64,000 nucleotides of DNA from Nitrospirota bacterium (GTDB lineage Bacteria; Nitrospirota; Thermodesulfovibrionia; Thermodesulfovibrionales; UBA6898), in NCBI GenBank assembly GCA_021783515.1, contig JAJXTV010000008.1, positions 1 through 64,000 on the forward strand, read 5' to 3'. Positions 25,994 through 34,916 of this stretch are shown here, one piece after another. A model generated the notes under the pieces. That model was given only the letters and a program-made list of their open reading frames with translations. It had not been told where the DNA came from and did not search any database. The position numbers and the translations under genes were made by a program. The first letter of the stretch is position 1. Each line of letters starts with the position of its first letter.

Positions 25994-27693
25994 ATCCGCC
26001 GGTCGATCGCATGAGAAAGTCTGAAGCGGGGCATCCCGACATTCAGGGGCGCTTCCCGGCCGGGCGCTCGCGGATTCAGGCCGATGTCGTCGCCGGCATT
26101 ACGATGGCGGCCCTGGCCATCCCCGAGGTGATGGGCTACACGAAGATAGCCGGCACTCCGGTTATCACCGGCCTATACACTATGCTCATCCCGATGTTCC
26201 TTTTCGCACTATTCGGCTCTTCCCGCCATCTGGTCGTAGCAGCCGATTCCGCCACCGCCGCAATCCTTTTCGCCGGCCTTGTCGGAATAGCGGCCCCCGG
26301 ATCGCCGGAGTGGATGGGCTACGCCGGCATACTCGCGCTTATGTCGGCGGCGCTGCTCCTTCTGGCCCGCATCGTCCGCCTGGGGTTCCTCGCCGATTTT
26401 CTGTCCCGGACGGTCCTTGTCGGATTCCTGACCGGCGTCGGCTTCCAGATCGCCCTCGGCCAGGTCTCCGGGATGCTGGGGTTCGCGGAAAACGGCCACA
26501 GCCCGCTTTGGAAGATCATCCGGGAGGCGCGGCAGTTCGGTGTGATCAACTTCTATGACCTGGGGGTCTCGATCGCCGCAATCCTCATCATCGCTGTGTC
26601 GAAAAGGTTCTCCCGAAGAATCCCGGGGGCGCTGATCACCGTCATCTGCTCTATTGCGGCCAGCTCGGCGTTTCATCTTCATCAATACGGCGTGCATGTG
26701 CTCGGTCCGATACCCGGAGGACTTCCGGACATCGCCCTGCCTGCGGTCCGCCTGGAATGGGGTCTGCTGGAGAGGCTGATGCCGACCGCCTTCGCCATGT
26801 TCGTGGTCATCGTGGCGCAGAGCGCCGCCACCTCCAGGGCCTACGCGGCGCGCCACCGTGAGGCGTTCTCTGAACAGGGCGATCTGCTCGGCCTCGGCCT
26901 GGCGAACATAGGCGCGGGGCTGTCAGGCGCCTTCGTCGTCAACGGCAGTCCGACCAAGACGCAGATGGTCGAAAGCGCGGGCGGAGGCAGCCAGTTCTCC
27001 CAGATCGCGGCCGGTCTCGTCGTCCTGACGGTGCTTCTCTTTCTGACGGGACCCCTTTCCTTCATGCCTAACGCAGTGCTTTCGGCGGTGGTGTTTCTTA
27101 TCGGCATAGAAATGATCGACATCAGAGGCATGCGCAAGATCTTTTACGAGCGGCCGTGGGAGTTCTGGGTGGCCCTCATCACCTCGCTGAGCGTTGTTTT
27201 TTTCGGCGTCGGGCAGGGCATCGTCCTTGCGATGTTCCTCTCGCTTGTAGCCCACACGCGCCACGGATACCGGCCGAGAAATGCCGTCATCAGGGCGGAC
27301 GAAAAGGGCAATCCGAGACCTCTGCCGGTATCGGCCGGGCAACAGCTCGCTCCGGGGCTGATAGTGTACCGCTTCACCCACTCGATGTATTATGCAAACG
27401 CGGAGCAGTTGTCGAGCGAGGTGCTCGGCCTCGTCGAGGGCGCGGAGCCGGAACTGAGGTGGTTTTGTATCGATGCCGGCGCGGTCGACGACGTGGATTT
27501 CTCCGCGGCCGAGACGCTGCGGGCGATCGCCCTTTCCCTGAGGGAGCGGGGAGTGAAGCTGGCGCTTGCGGAGGTCTCCGATCATGTCCGCGAGGAGCTT
27601 GACAGGTCGCAGCTGACCGGGCTGGTCGGGGGCGATGCCTACTACGGTTCGCTGGCCGACGTCCTGAACGCCTATCGGCGGGAAGAAGAGTGA
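25990..27693 (+). CDS. SulP-family anion permease with STAS domain
   Basis: 567 residues from the chosen ATG (a longer upstream frame exists but is not family-like and covers the promoter). About 10-12 membrane helices start at residue 30 with the SulP signature AGITMAALAIPEVMGY, and VNGSPTKTQMVESAGG is the conserved central motif. The C-terminal 120 residues form a cytoplasmic STAS domain with VDDVDFSAAETL. Substrates in the family are sulfate, bicarbonate or other anions; sulfate is a guess. The start at 25990 is coupled to the preceding micro-ORF. Confidence 0.88.
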   Translation: MNPPVDRMRKSEAGHPDIQGRFPAGRSRIQADVVAGITMAALAIPEVMGYTKIAGTPVITGLYTMLIPMFLFALFGSSRHLVVAADSATAAILFAGLVGIAAPGSPEWMGYAGILALMSAALLLLARIVRLGFLADFLSRTVLVGFLTGVGFQIALGQVSGMLGFAENGHSPLWKIIREARQFGVINFYDLGVSIAAILIIAVSKRFSRRIPGALITVICSIAASSAFHLHQYGVHVLGPIPGGLPDIALPAVRLEWGLLERLMPTAFAMFVVIVAQSAATSRAYAARHREAFSEQGDLLGLGLANIGAGLSGAFVVNGSPTKTQMVESAGGGSQFSQIAAGLVVLTVLLFLTGPLSFMPNAVLSAVVFLIGIEMIDIRGMRKIFYERPWEFWVALITSLSVVFFGVGQGIVLAMFLSLVAHTRHGYRPRNAVIRADEKGNPRPLPVSAGQQLAPGLIVYRFTHSMYYANAEQLSSEVLGLVEGAEPELRWFCIDAGAVDDVDFSAAETLRAIALSLRERGVKLALAEVSDHVREELDRSQLTGLVGGDAYYGSLADVLNAYRREEE

Positions 27694-27723
27694 GGCGATA
27701 GGAGCGCCCGCTCGGCAGTATTC

Positions 27724-27753
27724 TTTACATCGATGTCTTCGGTCGGATATAAT
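27724..27753 (+). promoter_or_regulatory. Sigma70-type promoter
   Basis: TTTACA (27724-27729), 18-nt spacer, perfect TATAAT (27748-27753). The predicted start gives a 5' leader of about 33 nt with GGAAGGAG before the ATG at 27793. Confidence 0.7.
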
Positions 27754-27792
27754 TGCATCGTTGCATATATTATTTACTCGGAAGGAGTCGGC

Positions 27793-28566
27793 ATGAAGAA
27801 ATTTCTGCTTACGCTTGTCGTGATTTTTTTGATCGGAGGCATCTCCGAGGCGGTACCCACCACGGTGGTGGTGAGGGCAAAGGCAAAGGACGCCAAGTTC
27901 ATAGGGACGATGATGGGCGGGGCGCTCGTGGTGATCAGGAACTCCGAAACAGGGGAGATTCTCGCAAAAGGTCTGACCAAGGGCGGCACCGGAGACACCA
28001 AAAAGATCATGATCGAACCGGTAAGGCGCGGGGCGCCTATCGCCGACAACTCGTCTGCCAAATTTGAGGCGGTAATCGATATCGCGGAGCCGGTGCTTGC
28101 CACCATAGAGGTTACGGCGCCGTACGCACAGAGACAGTCGGCGGCGAAGACAACCACTCAGTTCTGGCTGATCCCCGGCAAGGATATCGTGAACGAGGAC
28201 GGGATCACGATGGACGTCTACGGTTTTTCGATCGACGTGCTCGCCCCCCAGGCGCATGAAGTGATCAAACTGGCCGGCAAAGAAAAGGCCGAGGTCGTCG
28301 TCAGGACAAATGTCGTGATGATGTGCGGCTGCCCGATCATGCCCGGCGGCATATGGGACGCGAATAAATATGAAGTGAAGGCCCTGATCAAACACAACGG
28401 AGCGCCCGTTGAGGAACTGCCGCTTTCCTTCGCTGGCAAGACGAGCACGTTCGAAGGGACCCTGCAGGTCTCGAAGGAGGGGGCCTACGAAGTCACGGTC
28501 TATGCCTTCGACCCCGCAACAGGCAACTCGGGGGTCGACAGGACAACTTTCATGGTGACGAAGTAG
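27793..28566 (+). CDS. Secreted protein with a Met/Cys cluster, unknown function
   Basis: 257 residues. I chose the ATG at 27793, which follows GGAAGGAG and starts a clear Sec signal peptide (MKKFLLTLVVIFLIGGISEA). The mature protein looks all-beta, perhaps two or three Ig-like modules: one around VVIRNSETGEILAKG and a last one with APVEELPLSF...GAYEVTVYAFDPATGN. A striking MMCGCPIMPGGIWDAN cluster at about 176-191 could bind copper or another soft metal. I do not recognise the family. Confidence 0.75.
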   Translation: MKKFLLTLVVIFLIGGISEAVPTTVVVRAKAKDAKFIGTMMGGALVVIRNSETGEILAKGLTKGGTGDTKKIMIEPVRRGAPIADNSSAKFEAVIDIAEPVLATIEVTAPYAQRQSAAKTTTQFWLIPGKDIVNEDGITMDVYGFSIDVLAPQAHEVIKLAGKEKAEVVVRTNVVMMCGCPIMPGGIWDANKYEVKALIKHNGAPVEELPLSFAGKTSTFEGTLQVSKEGAYEVTVYAFDPATGNSGVDRTTFMVTK

Positions 28567-28633
28567 CTTCCGGGGACGATGCTATTTTTACCCTATCGCT
28601 GCAAACCGGTTTTTTTATGCAACGGGAGAATCT

Positions 28634-30226
28634 TTACCGGCCGGTCTTCTCCTGCGTCACCTCGCGGGGGGCCTTGTCCTCCCGCAGCCGCAGGAAGACC
28701 GGCTGTCTCATCAGCCCCTCTTCGGTCCATCCCTGAAAGGCGACCTCACAGACCAGTTCCGGCCTCACCCATGTCACCGATGCATCAGTAGCAGGGACCG
28801 TTTTAAAAGGGCATTTCTTCCGGATCAGCGGAACCAGTCTCTCGTGGATCTCCTTCAAGGTCTTTGACGTAAAGCCCCCCCCCGAGTGGCCGATATAGAC
28901 CAGTTCCCTTCCCTTGAATGCGCCGAGGACGAGGCTGCCGAAATGCTTTCTGCCCCTTCTCGGAGCGGTAAACCCGGCGATTGCTCCCTCCTGCGTGAGC
29001 CGGGTCTTCACCTTCAGCCACTGACGGCTCCTTGTGCCGATCCGGTAGACGCCTTCGGAATGCTTGGCGACGATCCCCTCGAGCCCCTTTTGCCGTGCGG
29101 CTTCGAAAAACAGGACCCCGTCCTTAGCGACGTGATCGCTGAACCTTATCCCCGGAACCGGGGGGAGGACCTTTTTCAGGAGGCCCTTTCTCATCAGAAG
29201 AGGCAGGCCTGTCAGATCATGCCCCTCAAGATAGAGGAGGTCGAAGACGTAATAGAGCAGATGCCCCTTCCCTGATTTCTGATAATTATGGAGCATCTGA
29301 AAATCGGAACGCCCCTCCTCGTCCGCCACGACGATCTCTCCGTCAAGGACCGCTTCGAGCCCGAGTTTCCCGAGCGCCTGCGCAACCGGCGAAAACTTTT
29401 GTGTCAGGGAGATCAGGTTTCGAGAGTAAAGAGAAACCTCTCCGTGCCGGACCTCGGCGACCGCCCGGTACCCATCCCATTTCACCTCGAAGATCCAGTC
29501 CGGATGGTCAAACGGCCCGCCGGCCAAAGCAGCGAGCATCGGACGTACCCCGTGCGGCATCGGCTTCGCCGGCGCGTCCTTCAGATTGGCGGCCTCGATC
29601 GCCTCCCGAAGACGAATGCGGTCTCGCTTCCCTCGCCCGGAAGGTTTCACGGGACCGGCAGGGGAAAGGTCATCCAAAGTCCTGCCGGAGACTACCGAGC
29701 GGTTCTCCCCGAGGATGTCCTCTTTCGTCGCATAGTCGTCCTTCTTCTTGATGAGGAGCCAGGAATTCTTTCCCATCGCGGTCTTCACGAGCGCGAACTC
29801 GCCGCGAAGCTTTTCCCCCTCCAGGACGAACTTCAGGTCCCCTCTCTTTAACCCCTCAAGGAGAGGACTCTCTCCCTCTTTTCCGTCTTCCCCTGCGGGA
29901 TGCCGATAGATGCCCCTGTCCCAGACGATCACTCCTCCCGCCCCGTAATTGCCCTCGGGGATGACGCCCTCGAAGTCTTTGTACTCGAACGGGTGGTCTT
30001 CGACCATCACCGCCAGCCTTTTCACCGAGGGGTCGAGAGACGGCCCCTTCGGCACCGCCCAGCTCTTGAGTACCCCTTCCATCTCCAGTCTCAGATCGTA
30101 ATGGAGGGCACGCGCCGCATGCTTATGTACGACAAAGACCAGCCCGCCTCCTTTTCCGTGGAGACGAGGCTCCGGCTCCGGGGTCTCCCCGAACCTTCGT
30201 TTCGTCTTGTATTCCTTCAGTTTCAC
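28634..30226 (-). CDS. ligD: LigD-type ATP-dependent DNA ligase with 3'-phosphoesterase domain
   Basis: 530 residues. The N-terminal phosphoesterase domain (about 10-150) carries HKHAARALHYDLRLEMEG and WAVPKGPS. The ligase domain (about 205-520) has the adenylation motif EVKWDGYRAVAEV with the nucleophilic lysine, then LDGEIVV, EGIVAKHS and the OB-fold. It seals double-strand breaks in bacterial NHEJ. The polymerase domain is encoded separately at 30275-31180, 48 nt upstream on the same strand, and two Ku genes precede it. This is a split arrangement compared with the fused three-domain LigD. Confidence 0.94.
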   Translation of the reverse strand: MKLKEYKTKRRFGETPEPEPRLHGKGGGLVFVVHKHAARALHYDLRLEMEGVLKSWAVPKGPSLDPSVKRLAVMVEDHPFEYKDFEGVIPEGNYGAGGVIVWDRGIYRHPAGEDGKEGESPLLEGLKRGDLKFVLEGEKLRGEFALVKTAMGKNSWLLIKKKDDYATKEDILGENRSVVSGRTLDDLSPAGPVKPSGRGKRDRIRLREAIEAANLKDAPAKPMPHGVRPMLAALAGGPFDHPDWIFEVKWDGYRAVAEVRHGEVSLYSRNLISLTQKFSPVAQALGKLGLEAVLDGEIVVADEEGRSDFQMLHNYQKSGKGHLLYYVFDLLYLEGHDLTGLPLLMRKGLLKKVLPPVPGIRFSDHVAKDGVLFFEAARQKGLEGIVAKHSEGVYRIGTRSRQWLKVKTRLTQEGAIAGFTAPRRGRKHFGSLVLGAFKGRELVYIGHSGGGFTSKTLKEIHERLVPLIRKKCPFKTVPATDASVTWVRPELVCEVAFQGWTEEGLMRQPVFLRLREDKAPREVTQEKTGR

Positions 30227-30274
30227 GCGATCACCATTATCACTGCATGAACCACAACAGCAAAGGCGGCCGCT

Positions 30275-31180
30275 TCATGGATGAGGGAGCCTCTGTTTCT
30301 TCGTCAGCACCTGCCGGAAGAGATCGCCGCTTTTTCCGGCCCTGCGGACCGCCTCGGAATGCAGGACTCGCAGTTTGTCGGGATCGCCCCGCTCCGAAGC
30401 ATTCTCCAGTTCCCTCCATGACAGGGGGAACGACACGACCGGTTTTTCCCCTGCGCGCAGAGAGTAGACGGAGACCATCGTCTTGGAGGCATCGTTTTGC
30501 GACCAGTTGATAAAGACCCTCCCCTTCCGGAATTCCTTCGCCATCCGCGAGGTGACGAGATCGGGATAATTCTTCTCAAGGACGACCGCCACCGCCTTCG
30601 AAAACCTCTTGGTCTCGTCGAATGTCGCCTCTTTTCGGTTCAGCGGGACATACAGATGGAGGCCCTTCCTGCCGGAGGTCTTTACGAAACCTGCAAGCCG
30701 CCATTCCAAAAGCAGGCCTCGGAGTATCAGCGCCACGCGGGCGCAGTCCAGGACATTCGCCCCCTCGCCGGGGTCGAGATCGAAGACGATCGAATCGGGC
30801 GTCTTCGGCGAGACGGCCTTTGCCAACGGCACGTGGAGCTCCAGTGACGCGAGGTTCTCGACCCAAATAAGCGTCTCGAGGTCGTTGACGAGACAGACCG
30901 TCATCCGTTCCCCGCCGTCGCGGACGAGATCCGCGGTCTTCAGCCAGGCGGGCCGGTGCCCGGGACAGCGCTTTTCGAAGAAATAATCCTTCTCGACGCC
31001 GTCGGGATAGCGCTTCAGCGTCAGCGGCCGGTCTTTCAGATGAGACAGGATGACCGGCGCGATGCGGCGGTAGTAATCGAGGACGTGGGCCTTCGTGAAG
31101 CCGTACGGCGGGTAGAGGTCCTTTTCGAGGTTCGTCAGCGGAAGCCTTCGGCCTCCTATCTCGACTATGCTGCGGCTCAC
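30275..31180 (-). CDS. ligD: LigD-type polymerase/primase (separate subunit)
   Basis: 301 residues matching the AEP-type polymerase domain of LigD. The opening LTNLEKDLYPPYGFTKAHVLDYYRRIAPV-type region is present, as are the catalytic pair in VFDLDPGEG and the TSGRKGLHLYVPL motif. It adds ribo- or deoxynucleotides to broken ends during NHEJ. It begins with a 4-nt overlap of the Ku stop (31177-31180) and is followed by the ligase gene. The protein is complete, not truncated: the domain is a free-standing gene. Confidence 0.93.
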   Translation of the reverse strand: MSRSIVEIGGRRLPLTNLEKDLYPPYGFTKAHVLDYYRRIAPVILSHLKDRPLTLKRYPDGVEKDYFFEKRCPGHRPAWLKTADLVRDGGERMTVCLVNDLETLIWVENLASLELHVPLAKAVSPKTPDSIVFDLDPGEGANVLDCARVALILRGLLLEWRLAGFVKTSGRKGLHLYVPLNRKEATFDETKRFSKAVAVVLEKNYPDLVTSRMAKEFRKGRVFINWSQNDASKTMVSVYSLRAGEKPVVSFPLSWRELENASERGDPDKLRVLHSEAVRRAGKSGDLFRQVLTKKQRLPHP

Positions 31181-31962
31181 CGGTCCTCCTTCAGCTTGCG
31201 CATGCTCTTTTGGAGTGCGGCGATCAGATCGGCCGGTCCTTCCGTCTCTTCTCCCTCCGCGGCGGGCGCCTCGACCGGCGGCCGCTCCTTCGCCTTCTTC
31301 TTCAGGAGATCGAGGAGACTCTTTCTTCTCCCGTCTGCGTAGGCATCCGGATCGAAACGGGACATCCTCTTTTTGATCTCCTTTTTCATGCGGCCCTTCT
31401 CCAGGGCATCGATCTGCCCGCCCGCCGCCAGGATATCCCCGGCCGGAAGGACCTCCCCGGCGTAATGGAGCGTAATCAGCGCCAGCACGCCTTCGGCGCT
31501 CCTGACCGCCACGAGATGCTCGCGCTCATCCAGCACGAACCTCGCGAGGCCGGCCTTCCCCGTCCGCTCCATCACCTCGGCCAGCAGACGGTATGCCTTT
31601 TCTCCCCCCTTCTCGGGCACGAGATAGTACGGGTGGTCGTAGTAGATCGGATCCACCTCCCTGAGATCGATGAACTCGGAGATCTCGATCGTCCGGCTCC
31701 TTTCAGGCGAGACAGACTCCAGCTCCTCGTCCGTTATAAGGAAATGCCTGCCCGGCCCGATCTCGTAGCCCCTGACGATCTCCTCGGGGGAAACTATCCT
31801 CTCTTCCTCGGGACAGAACATCTTCCTCCGGAGGGGAGAGTAGTCCGCGCTGTGAAGCATGCGGAAGGATACGCGGCCCGGTTCGATCGCCCTCACCAGC
31901 TGCACCGGGATCGCCACCAGGCTGAAACTGATCGTCCCGCTCCATATCCCCTGCATTGCCAT
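31177..31962 (-). CDS. ku: Ku-family DNA end-binding protein (first copy)
   Basis: 261 residues. It starts with the Ku beta-barrel signature IWSGTISFSLVAIPVQL and continues with FRMLHSADYSPLRRKMFCPEEER, VDPIYYDHPYYLVPEKGGEKAY and LVAVRSAEGVLALITLHY-type segments, then a lysine-rich C-terminal helix (KKEIKKRM...KKKAKERP). Homodimeric Ku threads onto DNA ends and recruits LigD. GGAGGAG precedes the ATG. The adjacent second Ku suggests heterodimers or divided roles. Confidence 0.93.
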   Translation of the reverse strand: MAMQGIWSGTISFSLVAIPVQLVRAIEPGRVSFRMLHSADYSPLRRKMFCPEEERIVSPEEIVRGYEIGPGRHFLITDEELESVSPERSRTIEISEFIDLREVDPIYYDHPYYLVPEKGGEKAYRLLAEVMERTGKAGLARFVLDEREHLVAVRSAEGVLALITLHYAGEVLPAGDILAAGGQIDALEKGRMKKEIKKRMSRFDPDAYADGRRKSLLDLLKKKAKERPPVEAPAAEGEETEGPADLIAALQKSMRKLKEDR

Positions 31963-31995
31963 TTATCTCTCCTCCGCTGAATCGGAATAGTGCGT

Positions 31996-32060
31996 CATAG
32001 CGCCCCCGGTCCCCTCTTACGGGGGGCTCAGAGCTTCCCTTCTTGGGTCAAGAGGGGATT
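31996..32060. repeat. Imperfect palindromic intergenic repeat
   Basis: C-rich and G-rich arms (CCCCCGGTCCCCTCTTACGG followed by CCCTTCTTGGGTCAAGAGGGG) between the two Ku genes resemble the dispersed CCCCTT/AAGGGG intergenic repeats of many environmental genomes. No gene; could fold in RNA. Confidence 0.4.
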
Positions 32061-32112
32061 AAGGGAGTTTACAACTATCATTCTTCCTCTTATCGCGCAA
32101 TTATTGACCGAT

Positions 32113-32883
32113 TCACGCCACCTTCTTCAGACTCGCCTCGAGCGTCTCAAACAGTTTGTCCGGCGCAGTCGGCCTGATCCGCCGCGGCCGGAGGATGGCG
32201 ATCTTCTCTCCGCGCGCCTTTCTGTCGATCAGATGCTGGAGCTTCTTCTGGTGCTCGTTTTCGAACTTCTCCGGCTGAAACGGTCCGCTCAGCTGATTGA
32301 TCAGCTCGATCCCGATCTTCAGCTCCTTCTCCGGCAGGGGGATCTTCGCCAGTTCGAGAGATTTCGCGGGGACGACTTCGTCGGCGTACCGCAGGGTGCT
32401 GAGACGAAGGCCATTCCCGCTGGCCTGCAGTGCCCCGAACCAGGACCGCTTTCTCATCGTCCAGGTACAGACGCCTTCCGTCTCCGTCTCCCTTAGCGCC
32501 TCCGCGAGGGCGAGATACCCGCTTGCCTTGCCGTCGGGCTCGAGGTAATACGCCCGCCCGAAGAAGACCGGGTCGACCTCTCCTGCCCCGACGAATTCAT
32601 GGACCTCGATCAGGCGGCTCTCCTTCGGGGAAGTATGTTCAAGCTCCTCCGGGTCGACGATGAGATATTTTCCCTCTTCGACCTCGTACCCCTTCGCCTG
32701 CTCCTCCGCCGGCACCGGCTTTTGCTCGTAGGCGCAGATCATCACCTGCCGCAATTTCGCGTTGTCGCGCTTATGAAGGAGATGGAACTGCACCCGTTCC
32801 TCCCTGATCGCGCTGTGAAGCTTTACCGGGACATCGATCCCGCCGCAATGGATCCGCCCCTTCCAGATCGTTCCTCCCGCCAT
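32113..32883 (-). CDS. ku: Ku-family DNA end-binding protein (second copy)
   Basis: 256 residues. Same fold as the neighbour but clearly diverged: IWKGRIHCGGIDVPVKLHSA opening, VQFHLLHKRDNAKLRQVMIC, VDPVFFGRAYYLEPDG, and a C-terminal KFENEHQKKLQHLIDRKARGE typical of Ku. GGAGG lies 7 nt before the ATG. It is 150 nt from the first Ku with a repeat between, so the duplication is old and the second copy may have its own transcript. It completes a four-gene NHEJ cluster. Confidence 0.93.
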   Translation of the reverse strand: MAGGTIWKGRIHCGGIDVPVKLHSAIREERVQFHLLHKRDNAKLRQVMICAYEQKPVPAEEQAKGYEVEEGKYLIVDPEELEHTSPKESRLIEVHEFVGAGEVDPVFFGRAYYLEPDGKASGYLALAEALRETETEGVCTWTMRKRSWFGALQASGNGLRLSTLRYADEVVPAKSLELAKIPLPEKELKIGIELINQLSGPFQPEKFENEHQKKLQHLIDRKARGEKIAILRPRRIRPTAPDKLFETLEASLKKVA

Positions 32884-32899
32884 CGATAGGCCTCCGCTC

Positions 32900-33205
32900 C
32901 TATTTCTTGAGGGACTTGCCGAGCCGCTTTTCTATCGACTCCACCTTTCCCACGAGCCTGTTCTTCTTCCCCTTCCTGTCGTCCACCGAGATCGACGTCA
33001 GCACCCTCTCCTCGTTCTTCAGCACCGCCTTATGGCATTTCTTTACGAGCCTGAAGAGGTCTTCCCACTCGCCCTCCACCACAGTACCCATCGGCGTCAG
33101 TTTATACGGGAGCCCGCTTTCGTCGACTATTCTGAGGACCTCGGCGACCCGGTCTCCTATGCTGCTGCCGGAGCCGAGGGGAACAACGGTAAATTCGATC
33201 AGCAT
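32900..33205 (-). CDS. MTH1187/YqgV-type thiamine-binding domain protein
   Basis: 101 residues, ferredoxin-like single-domain family formerly DUF77. The signature MLIEFTVVPLGSGSSIG is followed by YKLTPMGTVVEGEWEDLFRLVKKCH, conserved residues of the thiamine/HMP-binding fold. These proteins form tetramers, and the family role is thought to be thiamine-related ligand binding. It is 16 nt upstream of the second Ku gene on the same strand, probably cotranscribed by accident of position. Confidence 0.9.
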   Translation of the reverse strand: MLIEFTVVPLGSGSSIGDRVAEVLRIVDESGLPYKLTPMGTVVEGEWEDLFRLVKKCHKAVLKNEERVLTSISVDDRKGKKNRLVGKVESIEKRLGKSLKK

Positions 33206-33406
33206 TATCCTTTCCCCCTTGTATCTCTCCGCCGCTTTCCCTCGGAGAGCGTTAATGGTTTCGTTATACGATTACTGCTCTCATTGTATCGGGGAAAGGA
33301 ATCGGCCGCAACAGGCCATGGCGGAAGCCATTACTCCTCAAAGCCGAGCTGAGCGGAATTCCGGGTATCTCCCCGCCAAGCGCGCCTTCGCATATCGGTG
33401 GCGTTA

Positions 33407-34114
33407 TTATTTCGCCTTCCTCGCGTAGCCCAGCACCGCTCTCAGGAGCGAAGCGCTGTGAGACAATTGCATGTATGCCTCGTCTTGCGTCATCTCCCTG
33501 TTTTCTTCCCTCAGTCTCAGCGCAAGTCGTCGGCCGATATTGGCGATCCTGGCTATCTCGACGGCAAGGTCGGCCTCGCCGCCAATGACGATCGGATAGA
33601 TATTATTCTGGATCAGGCCGATATTGTTCAGCACGCCGAGTTCGACGATATCGTCGCCGGCGCTGTGGCGGGCCTCGTTGAATTCGTCAAAGGGCGCGTT
33701 ATGAAGCGGCATGCCCAGATCGCCTATGTAGTGGGCGCAGTAGGCCATATGATATTCGGCGTACTTCCCCCCTTCCCTGTCTTTCATATAGGCCCGGAGC
33801 GAGGCGATGATAGCGCCGTAGAGATGGCCCTCCCCGTCAGATGCCTTATTGTATTTCGCCGCCTGGTCGAGGACAACGGACGGCGTCACGTCGAGGCCGG
33901 AGGAGTTATTGCACCAGTGGTTCGTCCCCTCGGCCGCCCCGAACTTCAGCTTTGCCATGTCTGGCCCGGCGGCGTTATACCAGCCATCGTATTCCGCCGC
34001 CTTCGCAACGGCGAGATGCGTCCTGTCGTGCCAGCCAAAAGCCGGATGCCCGCTCAGGAGTATGAGAAAGACGCAGCAGATCGACAGGATTATGTCCCGG
34101 CGTAATCGTGTCAT
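33407..34114 (-). CDS. Secreted zinc-dependent phospholipase C / S1-P1 nuclease-like protein
   Basis: 235 residues with a signal peptide ending near PAFGW. The mature N-terminus begins GWHDRTHLAVAKAA, where Trp1 and His act as zinc ligands in this fold. HYIGDLGMPLHN carries the H-x3-D metal motif, and a further His is seen in MPLHN. The substrate (phospholipid or nucleic acid) cannot be told from sequence. Last gene of a four-gene minus-strand run with a clostripain peptidase, a lipoprotein and a small helical protein. Confidence 0.75.
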   Translation of the reverse strand: MTRLRRDIILSICCVFLILLSGHPAFGWHDRTHLAVAKAAEYDGWYNAAGPDMAKLKFGAAEGTNHWCNNSSGLDVTPSVVLDQAAKYNKASDGEGHLYGAIIASLRAYMKDREGGKYAEYHMAYCAHYIGDLGMPLHNAPFDEFNEARHSAGDDIVELGVLNNIGLIQNNIYPIVIGGEADLAVEIARIANIGRRLALRLREENREMTQDEAYMQLSHSASLLRAVLGYARKAK

Positions 34115-34132
34115 CGGCTCCTCATCCGCGGA

Positions 34133-34459
34133 TCAGAGATAGACCTTCACCGCGGCATTGATCACGAGGCTGATGAGGTCCGCCCTGAACCGCTCCAGCT
34201 TCGCGGCGGCGAGCCCGGCCTTTGTCAGCTTATGCATTTCTGCCAGGGCCTTCTTGCCCTGAACAAAATCGTCAAAATCCTGCGTCGTGATCTCGCCCTC
34301 AGCCAGCTGCTTCGTCCAGCGGGCCAGGTCCCTCTCGGATCTCTTCAGAAATGCATTCATATCCGAAAGGGCGTCGGCCTGAAGGCCGTCGACAAGCCCT
34401 GCCGCGAGCTTCTTCGCTCCCTGCTGCAGTTCATCGAGGTAATCGTCGAATGTCGCCAT
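34133..34459 (-). CDS. Small helical protein of unknown function
   Basis: 108 residues, no signal peptide, predicted nearly all-helical with one amphipathic stretch at 20-55 and a hydrophobic end. I do not recognise a family. It lies 13 nt after the lipoprotein gene and 18 nt before the PLC-like gene, so it is part of that run. A GGGGGC site precedes the ATG. Confidence 0.65.
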   Translation of the reverse strand: MATFDDYLDELQQGAKKLAAGLVDGLQADALSDMNAFLKRSERDLARWTKQLAEGEITTQDFDDFVQGKKALAEMHKLTKAGLAAAKLERFRADLISLVINAAVKVYL

Positions 34460-34472
34460 TATCTTTCGCCCC

Positions 34473-34916
34473 CTATTTCAGACACAGGTTTGCCGCCTTC
34501 TTGTTCGCCTCGAGACAGATGATCTCGTCGAAGGCGTCCGAAACGAGCCCCTTGAACTCGCCGATATAGACCGGCGTCAGCCTGCCGTCCGTCTTCCAGC
34601 GGTCGAGGAACTTCCCGAGAAGGTCCCCGTCGGGCCTCCTGAGGAGCGCCCACTGCCTTGCGGAGAGGTCGTCCGAGGGCATGCCGTGGACGTACTCGTA
34701 CGCCTTATCGATCTCGACCATCAGCTCCTCGATCATGGCCTCGCTTTGGGAATACGGCATTGTCGCCCTGTCCATCAGCGCAAGGGTCTCGGCCTTGAGG
34801 CCGGTGGCGTTCTTATACGCAGTCGGACTGTACGGCCCGATCATCGGGGCGCAGGCCCCAAGGAAGAGAAGAAGGACAGGGATAAGACCTCTCGAACAAT
34901 AGCGCCGGTCGATCAT
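34473..34916 (-). CDS. Putative lipoprotein
   Basis: 147 residues from an ATG that overlaps the peptidase stop (ATGA, 34913-34916). A signal peptide ends in the lipobox FLGAC. The rest is helical with no known domain; four further Cys-poor segments follow. A longer frame upstream lies inside the peptidase gene and is less likely. Function unknown; gene order suggests a role with the secreted clostripain-type protease. Confidence 0.7.
   Translation of the reverse strand: MIDRRYCSRGLIPVLLLFLGACAPMIGPYSPTAYKNATGLKAETLALMDRATMPYSQSEAMIEELMVEIDKAYEYVHGMPSDDLSARQWALLRRPDGDLLGKFLDRWKTDGRLTPVYIGEFKGLVSDAFDEIICLEANKKAANLCLK

Noticed and set aside
22870..26000. Intact genomic island or prophage
   Set aside because: No integrase, phage structural gene or paired att sites; only relics and a half tRNA.
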